Shown: positions 11,401 through 25,256, counted from the first letter of the stretch. The stretch is DNA of 64,000 bases from Gymnorhina tibicen (GCA_013399875.1 VXAZ01008023.1:721957-785956); one strand, 5' to 3'. The notes: generated from the letters alone by a model not told the origin. Made by a program: numbers and translations.

Positions 11401-13152
11401 ACATCATAAGGTTCAAAACACAGAAAGGAAAGGAAAACATGAAATAATGCAAACATGAAAGAAAAATGAGTTTGTGTTTCCATACTATGATATCACAGAG
11501 TTTTCTGGGACTTTCCCTGTATCCCTATAATCCCTAATAGCCTTATTATTTCAAGTCAAGAGTTGAAAGAAATCAATGACAATAATTCCACTGATTTAAC
11601 ATTTCCTTCTTACCAAGAGACACATATAAATAGCATCAGTATTACCATGGAAGAAAACATTTGTCTCCTTATGAAAGATAGTATTACAAAAAGAAGAGTT
11701 AATATATCAATTGTGGGAGATTTTCCTTGCAGAATTGTGGAAGGACACTGACATTGGCAATGTGATTTGCTACGTGCTTCAGCACAGCAGAAGATTTTGG
11801 CCATGAAACAGTGTTTAGAAAAGCTAGAGTCAGAAATGGAATATAGGGGAATGGGATCAGAGTATGGCAGTGGTTACATGTAGTGGGACCTGACCTGTCA
11901 CAGTATTGTTTTGTAGCAAGAACAAGAAATAAACAGAAATTCAAGAACAAGAGTTGCCATGCGTGACTTTCAGAGCACAGCGTGAGCCTTTTACATCTCC
12001 ACTGTTGCCAGGCTTAAATGTTTCGAACAAGACCTCGGTGGGAAAAAGGCCTTTAGAAGTTACTTGCCATTTGAACTGCCTGGCTTGATAGAGCTGGATG
12101 GGGCAAATGCAGCATAACTCTGGTAGCCTGCTGGAGGCTTCCAGCCTTTGAAGTAACAAGTGGCAATTTTTGCCACATTGTTTTCAATTAAAAGAGTATA
12201 TCTAAGGAAAAAAGAAAAAGGCACAGTGCAAGAGTGATCTTGCACAAAACCTTGCATGCTATTTGACAGCAATCTCTTAGAGGAGTTACAGAAGCCCTTG
12301 GCCTGTGCTGCACACTTGTGTGAGCGTTTGCCCAGGGAGCAGCAGTCAGGGCTCTGCCACTGACAGCACCTCCAAAGGCAGATGAGCACACAGGTGTGTG
12401 CGTGGGTGGGGAGTGTATAACTAAGGAAGAAGAATAGCAAATGGAGAGATAAACCACACAAAGGGACTATGTTTGAGCTATGAAAACTCAGAGACAGCGA
12501 GAGCTGTAAAAGTTACTTGCTGTTCCACATAATGAGCTAACTGGTACAAGATTCTGCAAAGGCCCAGGACTCCTCCATGTTTCTTAAGGACAAATGAATG
12601 CCTTTCATTTTGCTAGAAGAAAAGTTCTTGTCTGAATAAATATGAGTGACTTTCCTTCCCTGACATTTCTTATGTGAAATTATGTACTGTGTTAAAATCT
12701 TTGATGCAAAAATTTCAGTTATAGGTCATTCTGTATGTAAGGTTATATTCCCTTGGTTATTTAGATCTGTGTATTATACATTCGTAAGCTTTTTACAAGC
12801 TCATTTGTGTCTTATGATTAAAAATTCTGTTTATGTTTCTTTGCTTGTCAAGACATAATCAGCTTTCATGCTGTGTCTATGTGATATCTTCAATAATCAG
12901 TTAGGTTTATGGGGAAAGCAGGAGCAGCAGTGCTGTACAACGTGCTTCTTGGGGATGAGCCGAAGCTGTGAACTCCGTTTTCATTCTGCTTCGCTTAAAA
13001 TCCGAAAGCTGTGGGCTGCTGCCAAAGGAAGGTTCTCTAACAGCCTGCAATCTGTTAGCTAACTAGCTCCCCCTCTTGAAACTCCAGAAATGCTGACAGG
13101 AGTCAGGGATGTAAAGGGAAGTGAAATGAAATCCATCGGTTTTGGAGTTCTC
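8435..13152. other. non-coding stretch, no gene seen
   Basis: AT-rich sequence without an identifiable gene or named repeat. A 68-codon frame without an ATG (8637-8843, opening with GTG) and a 133-codon minus-strand frame (12060-12461) are the largest, and neither shows domain features. A somewhat GC-richer section with a TTTTATT at about 9708 (AATAAA on the minus strand) lies at 9480-9730, and a mixed-composition segment is at 12890-13100. Neither can be classified. Confidence 0.6.
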
Positions 13153-13767
13153 TCATTTTTTTAACAGTTGTGGGTTTTTGGTTTTTTTCCTTATGTGTAA
13201 CTGACAGCTGGGGAATGTCCTTATCTTGCTGCTGGTGGTTTCTGAGCTAACCTCTAAGAATGTAAAAGGGGTTTTGGTGTCTATTGCAAAGGAATTCAAG
13301 GCTGCAGAGGTCACCCTAGTGCCGGTGTCCAATGGAGAAAGGCAGCAGAGCTCCCTGGCTGAAGGGCACTGGAGAAGGATGGTGGAGGACAAGGATGGCT
13401 GCGGGACAAGATGGTTCAGCTCCACCCCGCAGCAGCCCCTGCTCGGGACTCCAGCAAACACCAGGGCAAGGAAGGGAAGCGCCCATCTGTGCAGGACAAA
13501 CATCAGCTGTGCCTCCCGGGGCATTCCTGCCTGACAATGAGCCTGGCTGACTCGGGAGGTGGCAGCTGTGCTGCTGCGCGGCACAGCTTTGCTGGGAACA
13601 GGGCTATCAGCACAGTAGGTAACTACAGTCCGGATTTTCTGTCTGGGGTTTTTTGGTTTTTCTTTTCCTAGAACTGATATTAGGTGTATAGACAGATTTT
13701 GTTCTAGGGCATCAAATGGCGAGGTATATGAGTCTGCAGCTGGGAAAAAGGTGTCTTTGGTATACAA
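13153..13767 (-). other. 204-codon open frame of unknown status (longest in the window)
   Basis: An uninterrupted ATG-initiated minus-strand frame of 204 codons. The protein is Ser/Thr/Pro-rich with scattered Cys and has no domain, repeat or clear signal peptide. One hydrophobic run (WALPFLALVFAG) lies about residues 93-104. The stretch is GC-richer than its surroundings, which lowers stop-codon frequency and also gives shorter frames on the other strand, so chance is a serious explanation. The ORF ends in a Lys-rich tail encoded by the T-rich tract near 13160-13190. No promoter or convincing splice sites frame it. It may be chance, part of a non-coding RNA, or a lineage-specific gene. Confidence 0.15.
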
Positions 13768-14081
13768 CAGGCCTCATTACATGAAACTCTTTCCACATGG
13801 GTTTTACAGAGACCTGTCCTTGCCTGAAAATTCCCAGTCTGAAAAAGTTAATATAATGTCGGGATAGATAAAGGGCAGGAGAAGGGAAGTGTTCTTGCTT
13901 TGTAGAGAGGGGTAACTGAGATATGGAGCTGCATTTAGACTTCATACTACACTATTCAAACATCCAAAGACTTATTAGATGAAAAAACATTTGCCACCCC
14001 TGCCATCCCTGAAAGAATTAACATTAGAACTTAGGACACCTCATTTCCAGGTTTTTCCTGACCGTGGGCTATAAATCCAGA

Positions 14082-14110
14082 CCCTTTTTCTTTCTTCTTC
14101 CTCTCTCCAG
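14082..14110 (+). promoter_or_regulatory. candidate splice acceptor
   Basis: A near-pure pyrimidine tract ends in CTCTCTCCAG at 14101-14110, with a TTCCTGAC branch-point-like motif about 45 bases upstream (around 14056-14063). By eye it is among the best acceptors in the window. Confidence 0.4.
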
Positions 14111-14183
14111 TACCATGAATCTTTCATGCCTTTGGATAGTGGCCTACTTTCAACAGGAAGGACAAACACCAGTGTATAATCAG
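14111..14183 (+). CDS. candidate exon with ATG and open frame, 73 bp
   Basis: A strong polypyrimidine-AG acceptor precedes it and a consensus donor CAG|GTGAGA at 14181-14189 follows it. An ATG at 14115 in a fair context (TACCATGA) opens a frame that runs to the donor without a stop, giving 23 codons and ending in phase 0. The predicted start MNLSCLWIVAYF is short and hydrophobic, like the start of a signal peptide, though it lacks basic residues. The first frame is also nearly open but stops at a TAA within the exon. Its length is typical of a vertebrate internal exon. I do not recognise the protein. It could equally be an exon of a non-coding transcript or a chance pairing of good splice sites, since no neighbouring exon can be proved. 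Confidence 0.25.
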
Positions 14184-17100
14184 GTGAGATTTCTTCTTTG
14201 TAGGGGCAGAAGTAATTTTAAATCTGTAGATTGAAGAGAGTGTGACCAGTTTTCTGGATAAAAATCAATTGTTTAAAATTGGGAAGACTACCACTAGCTT
14301 GATTTTTGGGCTGAATATGATGCCTTGTGTAATTTTCAAGGGTGTGGTAGGATCAGATAACAGAGCTGTTTTGCTATTCCAGCTGCCTGTGTGTCACTGC
14401 TGCCTTTCGGTGAACCGCAGTGGAGCAGCCATCACAACTAGGGATGCAATAGAGAGTTAAAACCTTCTCATGCAAATAACGTGGCATTTACTCACTTCTC
14501 ATATAATCCAAATGGTTGAAGCTTTACAGTTCTTAAAGTCAGGCTTAAACCTTTCTAATCAGCCTAAATACATCCTTGGAGATATAGCTTAGTTGTTTAG
14601 GTTCTTGAATTCTGTGTAAGTCCACAGTAAATCTTAGTCACAAAAATATCTTTCACTATCTTATGACACCTGTCCCAAGTCATCCTGAAAATCTATAAGA
14701 ACTAAAAGCGAATTACCCATATTCTTCCCAAGAGTTCTATCCACAATATCATGTTTCACTTAAATTCAGTGAGCAGCACTTTTTAAATAAGTGGCAAACA
14801 CAAACATCTCAATTTTTAGATATTGTAGGACACTGTAAGTGCAACCTTATTCTTCAGATGAATATCAACTTCTGGACATCTGCAACATCTCTCTGGTAAG
14901 TCTGCACTGTAAATTATAAACACTGACCCAGATACAACTTTTTTTTTTTTTTAAAATCTCCCATCTCAATGATGGAGAAAAACTTGCATAAATGCTTACA
15001 GAAATAAAGCAAGTGTTTTGAGGGTACACTCTCAAATCTGCTGAAATACTTGCAGTGTTCAGGTGAACTGTAAAATCAGTGGAAAACAAATAAAAAGTAT
15101 TTCAGTTTTTTAGTCCCCAAATTTTATTTCTACTTTACCTACATACAAAGAAAGTTATCAGGGGAACAGGTTGAGGTAAATTTTGTTTTAATCCCTTCCC
15201 AAATCTTCTAACAATGCATTATTTGCCCAAAACATAATACATATTTTAATTTCAGATAGTAGTGATCAAAACATCAAGAAAAGACTGGGTTCTGTTCTGC
15301 ATCCAGTCCTTTCATATTTGTTCTTACAGTCCTCTGAAATCTTGCTTTCTGCATGCTTTTTAAAGTAGAACTTTAGGATTCAGCTTTTCAGCTGATAATG
15401 TTAGAGAAATTCTGCCCATTTTTATCTCTTGAAAATCTGAACTTTAGATGCTTTCACAAAAAAACAAAGCAAAACAAAAAACCCCACTCTATACCCAAAT
15501 TAGGCACATAGGAAACTTGCCATGGAGTGTGTTAGTATGTCTGAAAATACAGCGTATTATTCCCGATGTATATTTTATAAACTTCACAAATACCAGCACA
15601 TATTAAATGGCTGGGTCTGCATGCAGTAGTGTTCTTTAATGCTCATCATATTTAAAGCTGGGGGTCCTCTAGGCAAAAAGTGACTGTCTGGTTTGGAGGT
15701 GATGCAAAGAAGGTCATCTGCATTAAATGAACTAGACTGGGCTCAGTAATAGTGAGCCATTCTCAAATACTAATGACCATCTGGATTACAGATGCAGTAG
15801 CCAGATTGTCTGTTGTGTCCACCAAGTGAGTTGTCTTACCCTGGGAAAAAACTGTCATCTGTCTGTCTTGCCCTGTAGACATGAGCTTTCTTCCAACCTG
15901 TCCACATGGATTTACTGGTGGCAAGGTCATCCCGTTCTCTGGAACGTCACTCACTTGCATTTGCTGGCTGCTTAGCAGCTGCCAAAATTTTTGGAACAGA
16001 ACAGAATGGCAAGGGGCTGGAAATAAGATAGTAAAACTGAAATATTTTTTCTTTGTTTCTGGTGCACATTCACCAGTACTTAAAGAAAACAATACCTATT
16101 TATTAGCTGAATAAAAACCGTTTTCTCAGCTCTGTTTGTTAAATAGATGATGTCGGTTTTAGGGTGTTTCTCTTCTCAGCTCCCATGCTGTGAAACTCCT
16201 TTCCTTTTGCTAAGCAGATAAGCAAATCATTGCAAGACCTAAAATCTTGTTAAAAAATGCACCAATTTGATTTGGCATTTAATTAACACATTTTTGTTTG
16301 GTATTACTGTGTGTGTCTTGACTCTACTTTCAAATTTCCTTTTCATTTTATTAATGCAATTATGCTTTGCTTTTAAGGGTGCCCAGAGAGTCCATAATCT
16401 ATATATTTCTGCTCTGTTTTTGTGGGCTTAGCATCATGCTATCGTTTATTCAGTAGAGAATTGTAAATATTTTTCTGAGTACAAAATTTAGAAGTTAATA
16501 ATTCCTGACTACTTTATACTTCTGAAGTTTATCTTTGTGTTTGAAATGCACAATTCTGAAGAAGCTCTGCAAAGTATTGCAGGCAGTGAATATATCAAGC
16601 ATTTGCATTTATTTTCAAAGCTTCCTTATATCCTTGTGAGCACATAGACAATTATAACCTGAAAGGGATTAGTGCCTCAGTTAACTTCAGATTCTGGAGA
16701 AAATAGTCCTTCCAGATAAGGTTTCATCCCAAAATCTACAGGTAGGTAGCCTGGGGATTCATTTTTGATTGTCACGGTGAAGGTGAAGTGTTTTTGCTAA
16801 TTAATTTTGCTAATGAGGTGATAAACAAACTAAGGGAGTCCTCTCCTTTTTAACACTAGCTCAGATTTCATTAGTAGTAGCTTGTCCGTGACAATTGCAG
16901 GTAAATCCCAGACAGAATTCATTACAAACAGTAAATGCGAGGCACTGGGATGCTCTAACACCAATTTTAGCCCAAAGCCTTGGCTGATTCCTGTAACTGC
17001 CAAGCTGGATGTTCAGTAAGCTGCAGTGTGAGCAGGGAAGGCCATACTTCCATGTTATTGCAAACACATCACATGGCTTTGATGGGAATATATTGTGAAG

Positions 17101-17280
17101 AACAATGTAGATGGTGGTAAGAGAGGAAGGAAAGAGGGCTGCTGTTAAGGAACTGGAAAATGTGAAATGCTGTGTGTGTTTAGGGACATGCATTCATGCA
17201 CAACTATGTGCTCTCTCTATATGATAAATAGTTTTACAGTGTTAAGTGTGTGCTTAAGTACCTCCTTACAATGGGGTTGC
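14184..17280. other. non-coding stretch
   Basis: AT-rich, no gene or named repeat. A T14 run lies at 14939-14952. A 110-codon minus-strand frame at 16861-17193 and a 109-codon one at 15763-16092 show no features. Confidence 0.6.
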
Positions 17281-17365
17281 AAGAAACATGGCTAAGAAAG
17301 CAGAGAAGAAAGGAACAGTGAAAAGGAAATTTAAAAAGGGAACTAAAAGAAAAAAGGAGGAAAAC
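17281..17365 (+). repeat. purine-rich low-complexity tract
   Basis: About 85 bases made almost wholly of A and G, in irregular GAA/AAG/GGA runs. Low-complexity DNA without a coding frame. Confidence 0.6.
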
Positions 17366-17406
17366 CGTGTATTTTTCATTCATTTACTTCATGGGCTGCT
17401 AATATA

Positions 17407-17418
17407 GCATATATATGC
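17407..17418. repeat. 12-bp perfect palindrome in a TA-rich tract
   Basis: GCATATATATGC is self-complementary, and a second TA-rich run (TATATATAG) follows at about 17430-17438. This is a small alternating-TA microsatellite region. Confidence 0.6.
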
Positions 17419-17460
17419 GCGTCTCTGTGTATATATAGATGTAGACAAGTGCATATGGTT

Positions 17461-20400
17461 AGATATTCAGAAAACCTGTGTGCAGACAGAGCTTTTATCT
17501 TCATTAAATGTAAAAGAGAACCAAGTATATATGCTTGAAAAAAAGTCTTGTGTATGGTATTTCATCTGGCATCATCAGAAAAGGTGTTTTCCAAGCAGAT
17601 CAGAAACAGTCTGTAGCTCACTGTAGCAATTCCGTTTGGAGTAAACGAGCTCTTAATTAGGTGAGGGCTGATTTCTTGGCGTTTGAGACTCTTTGAAACT
17701 GCTCTTTGTAAAACTTCCTAGCAAGTGGGAGCACAGTCTACAGGAAAACAGGATCCAAAGCCACACATCATTGCTAAGAGAATGATGCAAAGGTGAATCA
17801 GACTCCATTTTGATTAATTCCACTGAAACATTTGGCAAGTACCAGCTAGTAAGATAAAAGTAGTATCTTCTAGAGTATAGGTGTTTCGTGAGCAAGGATA
17901 TGACAGCTCAGACCTAGCATAAAAATCATTCTCTGTTGTGGGAGGCATCACAAAACACATCAGCTTCCTTCTGAAGCTGGTTCATTTCTTGTCCTCACAG
18001 CAATGGGAAAGCTGTTTATTAGCTTCATTCCCATGATGGTTAGAAACTATATAATTTCCTTCATTAACCTCTGTGGGGGTGGTTTGGTTCATCATATTTA
18101 TAAGTGTTAGGACTGTGTTTCAGCCCACAGATTGGCGTTTCCATGGCATGAAATAATAGATGTTGCATGCTCTGGGTTGTGGCATATATGTGCTAGGAAT
18201 GCTTGAGAGTTCCTACATTCTGTTTTGGTGGGAACTGGTTGATTTCTTCCCAAAGAGGTCCTGGAAGTAAATAAGCAGGTGAGGAGGCAATGAGCATAAA
18301 GCAAGAAAGGAGTGAACTGAACTATCCAATTGCATTGGTACCCATAGGCTTTAGCTTCAGCAGCATAATCTCCCTTGCTGGTTATGACCATCACCATTTC
18401 TTTGGAGAGAGCAATCATATTTCATCCTAGGCTGTGTTTTACTAATCAAACTATCTTCCCTTTTCCCAGATCATTCCATTATCCCTTCTTTATGAACAAC
18501 TTTAATGTATCTTCCTGGAATGTGAATTACCGAGATTTTACACAGTATTCCAGATAAAGTTTTGTATACTGCTTAGTAAAGGAGAAAAAATTCTTTGCTT
18601 CGTAGAAAGATCTAGAGTAACATAACTGAATATTGCATTTATCTTTCTCATATTGGCCTTACTTACCTAGTTCATTACAAGTGTATTCACAGTGTAGACA
18701 TCTCAAACTCATGCACTTGTCTAGACGTCTTTCATAATCAATAAAGAGAAATAAGTGATTAATCTCATTCTGAAATAAAGGTCTGAAAAAGGTCAGGTCA
18801 ATAATGTCTGGAAATGCCTGTTTGTCTCCTTTGACTGCAAAAGCAGTCTGGGTTGAGCAGTGAGGGGAAATATGTCTGTACTGTAGACATCTGAAGTTAG
18901 GCAGATAAATGCTTGATTGATCAATACTGAGATGATCACACTCTGTTTCCTCTTTGCTGTCACTAACATCTAAGAGCTCTTAAATTATAGGAATTATTCT
19001 TGTTATGAACCTGCAATTGCAGGAGCTTCCATATATTGTATTAATTAGGTAATTAATGAATATCTGTTAGCTCAGTTCTCAGGGTCAATATAACATTTCT
19101 ACTGTGTGGTACTCCAGTTCTCTTCCATAGTGATTGTGTCTCCCAGTTTTATGTCAGCACCCAAACTGAACTTGTGGGTTCCTACATTTTGTGCTGTTAT
19201 CTGTGAAGGCTTTCAAGCATTTGATTTCACACAGGTTTTTAAGAATCTTTAAGAATATTGTCCCTAAAATACAAGTATCACCCTCAGTACAAATTGCTGC
19301 TGTCTCCTAGTTGGCTCCATTTCTTTCTTTACTGTACAATTTTAGCTAAAACTCAGCTTCTCTGTTAACTAATGGCCAGTGTAAAAGAAGATTAAGTGAT
19401 TTGGCAAAGTTTAGGTAGACGGGCTACATCAGCTATATCTTAGATTAAAATTGAATTTTCTTTTAAATAAGAAGTCAAGGAAGAAGTATGCTGTTAATTT
19501 TAAAATATTTCTTCGTAATCTGCTACTACATTTATGCAATTTTCAGTATATTTCTATGGAAAACTTTTATTTCCTTCTAACTGCATTATAAACTATGCAC
19601 ATTCCTGAGACCGCACCAACAGAACTCTAATTTTTCCTTCTTAAATATTACTATTAGTTTGTTTTCTGGTCTTTCCTCATGTGTTATCTGACTTGATCAA
19701 TTCCCTAAAAATCCCAGACATTAGACTGAGAATTTCTTGTGTCAGTTCTTTGCATATTTTGGATTGTTTTCCCTCCTTCCCATACCTTCTTCAGATTGAA
19801 TTCTGAGTTCTTTGTCTGTCTGGGATATAATTTTAATTGCAATGTTTTAATTTCTCGTTGCCTTATTTTCTTTACCTCTTCCCATTCAGCATTGATTGTA
19901 TTGAAAAGTGGGACAAAATATTCCTTTGCTACCTGGTCTTTGTCTAGATAGCTTAATTTCTCCTCCAGTCTCAGTGATGAGGAACTCTTTTTTCCTTCCT
20001 TTATCTCTTCATGCTTATATGTTATTTGTCTTAACTTTTGCTGTTATATGTAACTCAGTTACACAATGGCAGTTCTTATTTTGTTCCTTCAATTTCTCAC
20101 TTTCCATATGTATATATATCTCAAGATATGTGTATTCAGTCTTTTCTTCAGTTGTCTGTAGAACCTCTGCTTACCTCTAATATCCCTTCTCGGGTATATT
20201 GTATGAAACAGGATTTATCCTTGTTTGAATAATGAATGACAGGAAAGTTCGTAAATTTGACAAAGAAATTCCAGGCCTCACATATGATGCTTTGAGTTCT
20301 CCAGTCCAGTGGACATCACTCACTAATTACCTTAATTTTCCACAGTCTTCTTCTTGAGTTAAAAACTGGATCCATAGATTTGTTTCATTTAAACTGAGTC

Positions 20401-23400
20401 AACTTATCATTACTCAGTGCAAGGTTTCTTCTGTGATTAGTTCTTCTATAAAGCCTTTTAGCGATTACCAAAAATAAACCAAAAACGATGTGTCAGATGG
20501 TGGGCTCCCTCTGCAGTCAGTGAGGAGGGACAGACAACTTCAGATGAGTCAGCCCGTGGAAGTCTGACTCTTGCTCTGGAAAGGCCAGTCGCAGCTTATT
20601 GGCTTAGAGGCACTGTAATTCAGACAGGTTGGGCATCTTCCCTGGGTCTTCCCTCTGGAGGTTGTGTTTGGGTAGCTGCCACTCCCACAGATAGAAGAGC
20701 TCTTGTATTATTAGTGACATTTGTTTCCCTTTCTCCAAGCAGGCAGTTGGCCTCCTGTGGCCCTGTAATTCCCTGCAGTGTGTCATGCATGTGGTTATGC
20801 ACGTGTGTCTAAAGTGCTCTACAGGTCTTGAGCCATACTCACATTGATCTGATCACACTGAAACTGCAGGCCTTCAACACTGCTTCAGGGTGAACAATGT
20901 TTCCTTGGTGTATTTGTGACACAAGGGAAGTCCATTTCACAAGTCCCATCACTTCCTATTTACTTGCACTATTTTGCAGAACTGATGTATTGATACAATG
21001 ATATTATTAAGGTGTGATTCTAATGACTATGCAACAGAGCTCAGTGCCTTTACCACATTCCTCCTAGGTTTGGTTTGGATTTTGCAAGGAGTCAAGGGAG
21101 ACTGCAGCTTTCTCATTAACAGCCTTTGGTGAAGTGCGTGATTCCTTACAGATGCTACTGCAGAGTGTCCTCTTGTCCTTTCCCTCCTCTATACATATGC
21201 TGTAGTATATGTAACTTAATCAAGCCCAACTCCATTTTTTAAAAGTAAGGCATAATCTGTAGGGACATGACTATCCTGTCAATTAGGAAGTCACAGGTAG
21301 CTGGTTTACCTTATAACAGTGCTATTTTATTTTTTCACTGGGACCTGTTTTCTGTTCCCCCTACTCTTTTTCTCCCACTTTTTATTCTTCATGGTTTCAC
21401 TATTTTATTGCTGTTGCTTTCCTTTAAATTTCACTTATCCCCAGCCCTTTTATTTTCTAATGTCTTTCTAAGAAAAAAATCTCTATATTAGTGATCAAGT
21501 TAAGTCTCATGGGGTTTGACCAGATATAAGCTGGCAGTGATTAGTTCTGTTGTGGATCCTACCAGCTGCAATGGTAGCTCTAAGAGCTGGTGTAATGTCC
21601 AGGCTGATGGCTTAGGAGACCCCCAAGTCTGTCACTGTATGTGTGTCTTTAGCAGTCCCCCAAAAGAAAGGAACGAAGTAAAAGTAACCCTGGCTACCAC
21701 TGGTCTCAGTGCTGAAAGATAAATCACTACCTTGAAAGTGATCAATCCCAGGAATTTGAAGATTCTTTTTGTTCTGATATATGAAAGAAGAAAAAAAAAA
21801 GTTTTTTTGCTACAGGAAATGCCTTGACTTTATAATGTAATTTACAGTACTGCTGTAGTGTAGAGAACTATGTAATCTAGAAAACTTCATTGCTTCCAGG
21901 GTATAATCTGAGGGATTTTTGGTTTCAGTTTATGCCTCACCAGTCAGTAAATGTATCTTTTCCTGGTCTAGAAGTAGAGGTCTCGCAAACAAAGGATTTT
22001 CATTCCTGAAGCTGAAGCAGAGAATGAGGTCCCAAGCCTACTATGCTTTTGGAAAAAAAAAAGAAAGGGAAAAAAGGTTACATTTTCACAGACATTCAAG
22101 CAACAAAAATATTTTTGAAAATTTAGCATGGGGCTTCTAAGATTCTGGTTCTCAATTCTGTATGAATGTTCCTTGGAAGTTTTGACATTCCTGAACTTAA
22201 ACCATGCACATGATAGAGCTGCCTTAAAACTTCAGTCTCTGAAATTCTAAGCCAAATTCCCTTGTGCTTCAGTGGAAATTCATTGGAGGTAATATATATC
22301 GGTGATCCAATGCCTTTTCAAGAAATAAATGTCCTTTCTGATAAAAACCTATTTTAGTGAGAAATTCTGTACTGGTGCTAAGTAAAATACTAGAAATAAT
22401 GACTATCCCACTGAAGGAATATTTGGTAAGTATGCAAATCTGAAAGTGAATGGAATAATAGGGTGCAGCTGGCTCTTAGTCTTATATTTGACTGTTGCTG
22501 TTCACATACAGTACAACAGCCGTGCATGGGGGAGGAGTGTTAACACGATATTCAGTGAAGGCTGCATGGCGTGGGTGTATCACAGTTCCAGGAAGAGCCT
22601 GAGGTTATGGTTTACAGAGTTCACGCCAACTCTTCATTTTAAAATGTAGTGGCACACTGTAAGTCTACTGCTGACAGAATGAAGTTTTACTGATGCTTGA
22701 CATGGTGACTAAACTATTAGGCCCATCCAAGCTCAAAATATAAAGCTGTTTTCTGACAGCTTATCAGAAAACAAGACTAACTGCACTTCAGCTGAATATT
22801 TCTAAACCTCTCATTCTTCAACCAATATCAATTCTCGTGACACACATTTTGAAAATCCTCTTATGTACTTCACTTTGTTGGGGAATTCAGGCCTGCTTTC
22901 CATACACAGGAAGCCTGAACTGTTTTATTATTTTATCAAATATCTCAAACAATTTGGTCTTAGCTATTTTTATTTTTATTTTTTAAAAACTTATAATGAT
23001 GTTTCAGGCAATCTCTAATACCACTGCTTGTAAAATTTAGAACAGTGACTGATGCATGAAAAGTATACTAGCAAAACACATCCTGCATTGTCAGAAAGTA
23101 GGCTTCTCTCATATCTTGCATCTTTCATTGCTAGATTTGATGATTCTTTTCTGTGAAATGCATTTAATTAGTCTTGAAGCTCTTATGCAAATCTATCACA
23201 AAACTCCTTTTTATTACACTGAGTAAAAAAAGAATCATTTCTATTATACTTTTCTCTCTATATACTATTATGTAGTATACATAATGAAAAAATCTTACCT
23301 CTGAAACTTTATTTTCTCTGCAGATGACTTAGAATGTGTTTCTCAACTTCTCTTGACAAGTTTGGTGTCTTTCTAGTTTTTAAACTTTATTACCTTTAAT

Positions 23401-25205
23401 AAAGTACCTTTAAAACTCTGTGCCTTTATTTAGATTGGTAACTATACTAAAATATACAATAAGACATGAAAGCAATAAATATTTCATTGCATGAATGAGA
23501 CTCCTTCAATATCCAGGCAGTGTTCTGTATAACCAATATGTCAACATCTATTTTGTAGGGAAATACAATATTTTAAAAACTGGGGGAGGGGGAGTATGTA
23601 AATATTGAAAATGGAATTCTTTGCTTTTATGCAAAACCCATAAAATATATTTCTCCTTAGATGCCTTTTTCAGGAAAATGAATTGCAGTTTTTCACACTA
23701 AAATACTTTTGAACAAAAAAAAAAAATAATGTATGGCATGGAAACTACGCTAGGGAACTTGAGAACCTAAATACTCTACTGTTTGGCCAAAACCATAATT
23801 GGTGTCTGGAGGAGAGGCCCTTCCATAATCCAGTCATCACATTTCCTTCCATGGCCTCCATTTTAGTAAAAATACCCTACAGTCCAGGTTACTTGTCATG
23901 TGATCATAGGTCTTCTAATTTATTTCATTCTGAAGAATTTTGGGCAAGTATAATAAATATTTTCAAATCTCCAAGAAAGAGCAACATAGCAGCTTTCTCC
24001 CTTCTACTTTCTATAATTTGTAGTTTGTTGACTATCTTTTGTTTGGCAGCAAAATTACAATTGTATCTGTAGAAAGGGAGTATCTTTATAATAAATTATT
24101 TGTGTAATATTCAAATACTTAAACATTGTCTGGCATCTTATTACCTCCCCCTCTCCCTAAAGCCATTTTTGTGAGCTCTACACCTCTGTCAGAATTCATA
24201 TTCTTTCATTATCCTATATTTGAGAAAGCTGTTTATCTTGAAACATACATTTTTAATTAAAAATTTCACTTATGCTCAGAAGGCTTAGGTATGCGTCACC
24301 ATGTACAAGCCTATTTTTTTAATCATAAAAGTCGTATTGAAAAGCAGGTCTGGTATAGAGAAGAGTGTGGATTTAATCAGTTAATTGTGTGGTTACACTG
24401 TTCATAATCACTTCATTTGCTTTTAATGGCAATGAGATGGATATTTCCAAAGGAGTCTTATTGTCCTCTGTGTAAATAACTAATTGCTTTGTTATTAAAT
24501 ACTTAAATACTCAACATGCCCTGTGAATGCAATCTGCATGTGAAACCAAATCCCCATATTCTACCCAATTCTCATTTCATAGACAGACACATAGTTGCAT
24601 CTAAATAGTGCCCAGGATCCCCTGTGGGTAAATCTGAAGTAATTCCTTTTCCTCAAGAGATGAATACTCTTATTTTCAGTGATTATTGCAATGTTTGCTG
24701 ATTACTTTAATTGATTTCATCTATCTTTTTATTCACACAGTTGAACAGTCAGCTCATCTTGGAAGGTGCCAGGACTGAATCTAGGTGGGATATAAATGCT
24801 ACTGCTTGTTGCTTTATCTGAGACTGATACAAAACAAGCATGAGCTGTTCCTCCTTTGAACTGAATCAGACAGAAGAAGTTAACACAGATGTCATTCAGC
24901 ATATACATCACTTGGAAACTAACCCACCGTTTCTCCTACCGTAGAAAACATGTCCAGAAACAGATTCCTCAGGGTTCAAGTCTCCTATTTCTCCCCCTTG
25001 AAAAGCATGTGCCCTTGTTTAATCTACTTTCATCCAGATCACCAGGCTTTTGAGTCACTCTATTAAATGAAAATCAAGCCAGAAAAGATAGAAGACACCC
25101 TGGAAAACATCAGATCATAGATGGCTGCAGTGGGGAGATCCAGATCTGATCTAGTCACACTAGGCTTTCTAATTGCCCATAAGGAGAAGTAGACGCTTCG
25201 GAGAC
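17461..25205. other. non-coding stretch
   Basis: No gene recognised. Pyrimidine-rich sections at 19730-20180 give several plus-strand Phe/Ser/Leu-rich frames of 60-90 codons, which reflect composition. TAATTA-type homeodomain core sites are frequent at 18960-19060 and 24360-24720, segments that could be conserved regulatory DNA (inference). A GC-richer patch at 20490-20800 cannot be assigned. Two A-rich runs occur near 21790 and 22050. Confidence 0.55.
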
Positions 25206-25256
25206 ATGATTCATCTGACCCATATTCAGTGTCTATTGAAGGTTAAGATGAATCAT
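25206..25256. repeat. 11-bp perfect inverted repeat, 29-nt spacer
   Basis: ATGATTCATCT at 25206-25216 pairs exactly with AGATGAATCAT at 25246-25256. The surrounding 150 bp has a more complex composition than its neighbours, so this may be the core of an old palindromic or MITE-like repeat, but I cannot name the family. Confidence 0.55.

Noticed and set aside
19739..20232. Several Phe/Ser/Leu-rich plus-strand frames as membrane proteins
   Set aside because: The frames come from a long pyrimidine-rich composition bias and overlap in different phases.
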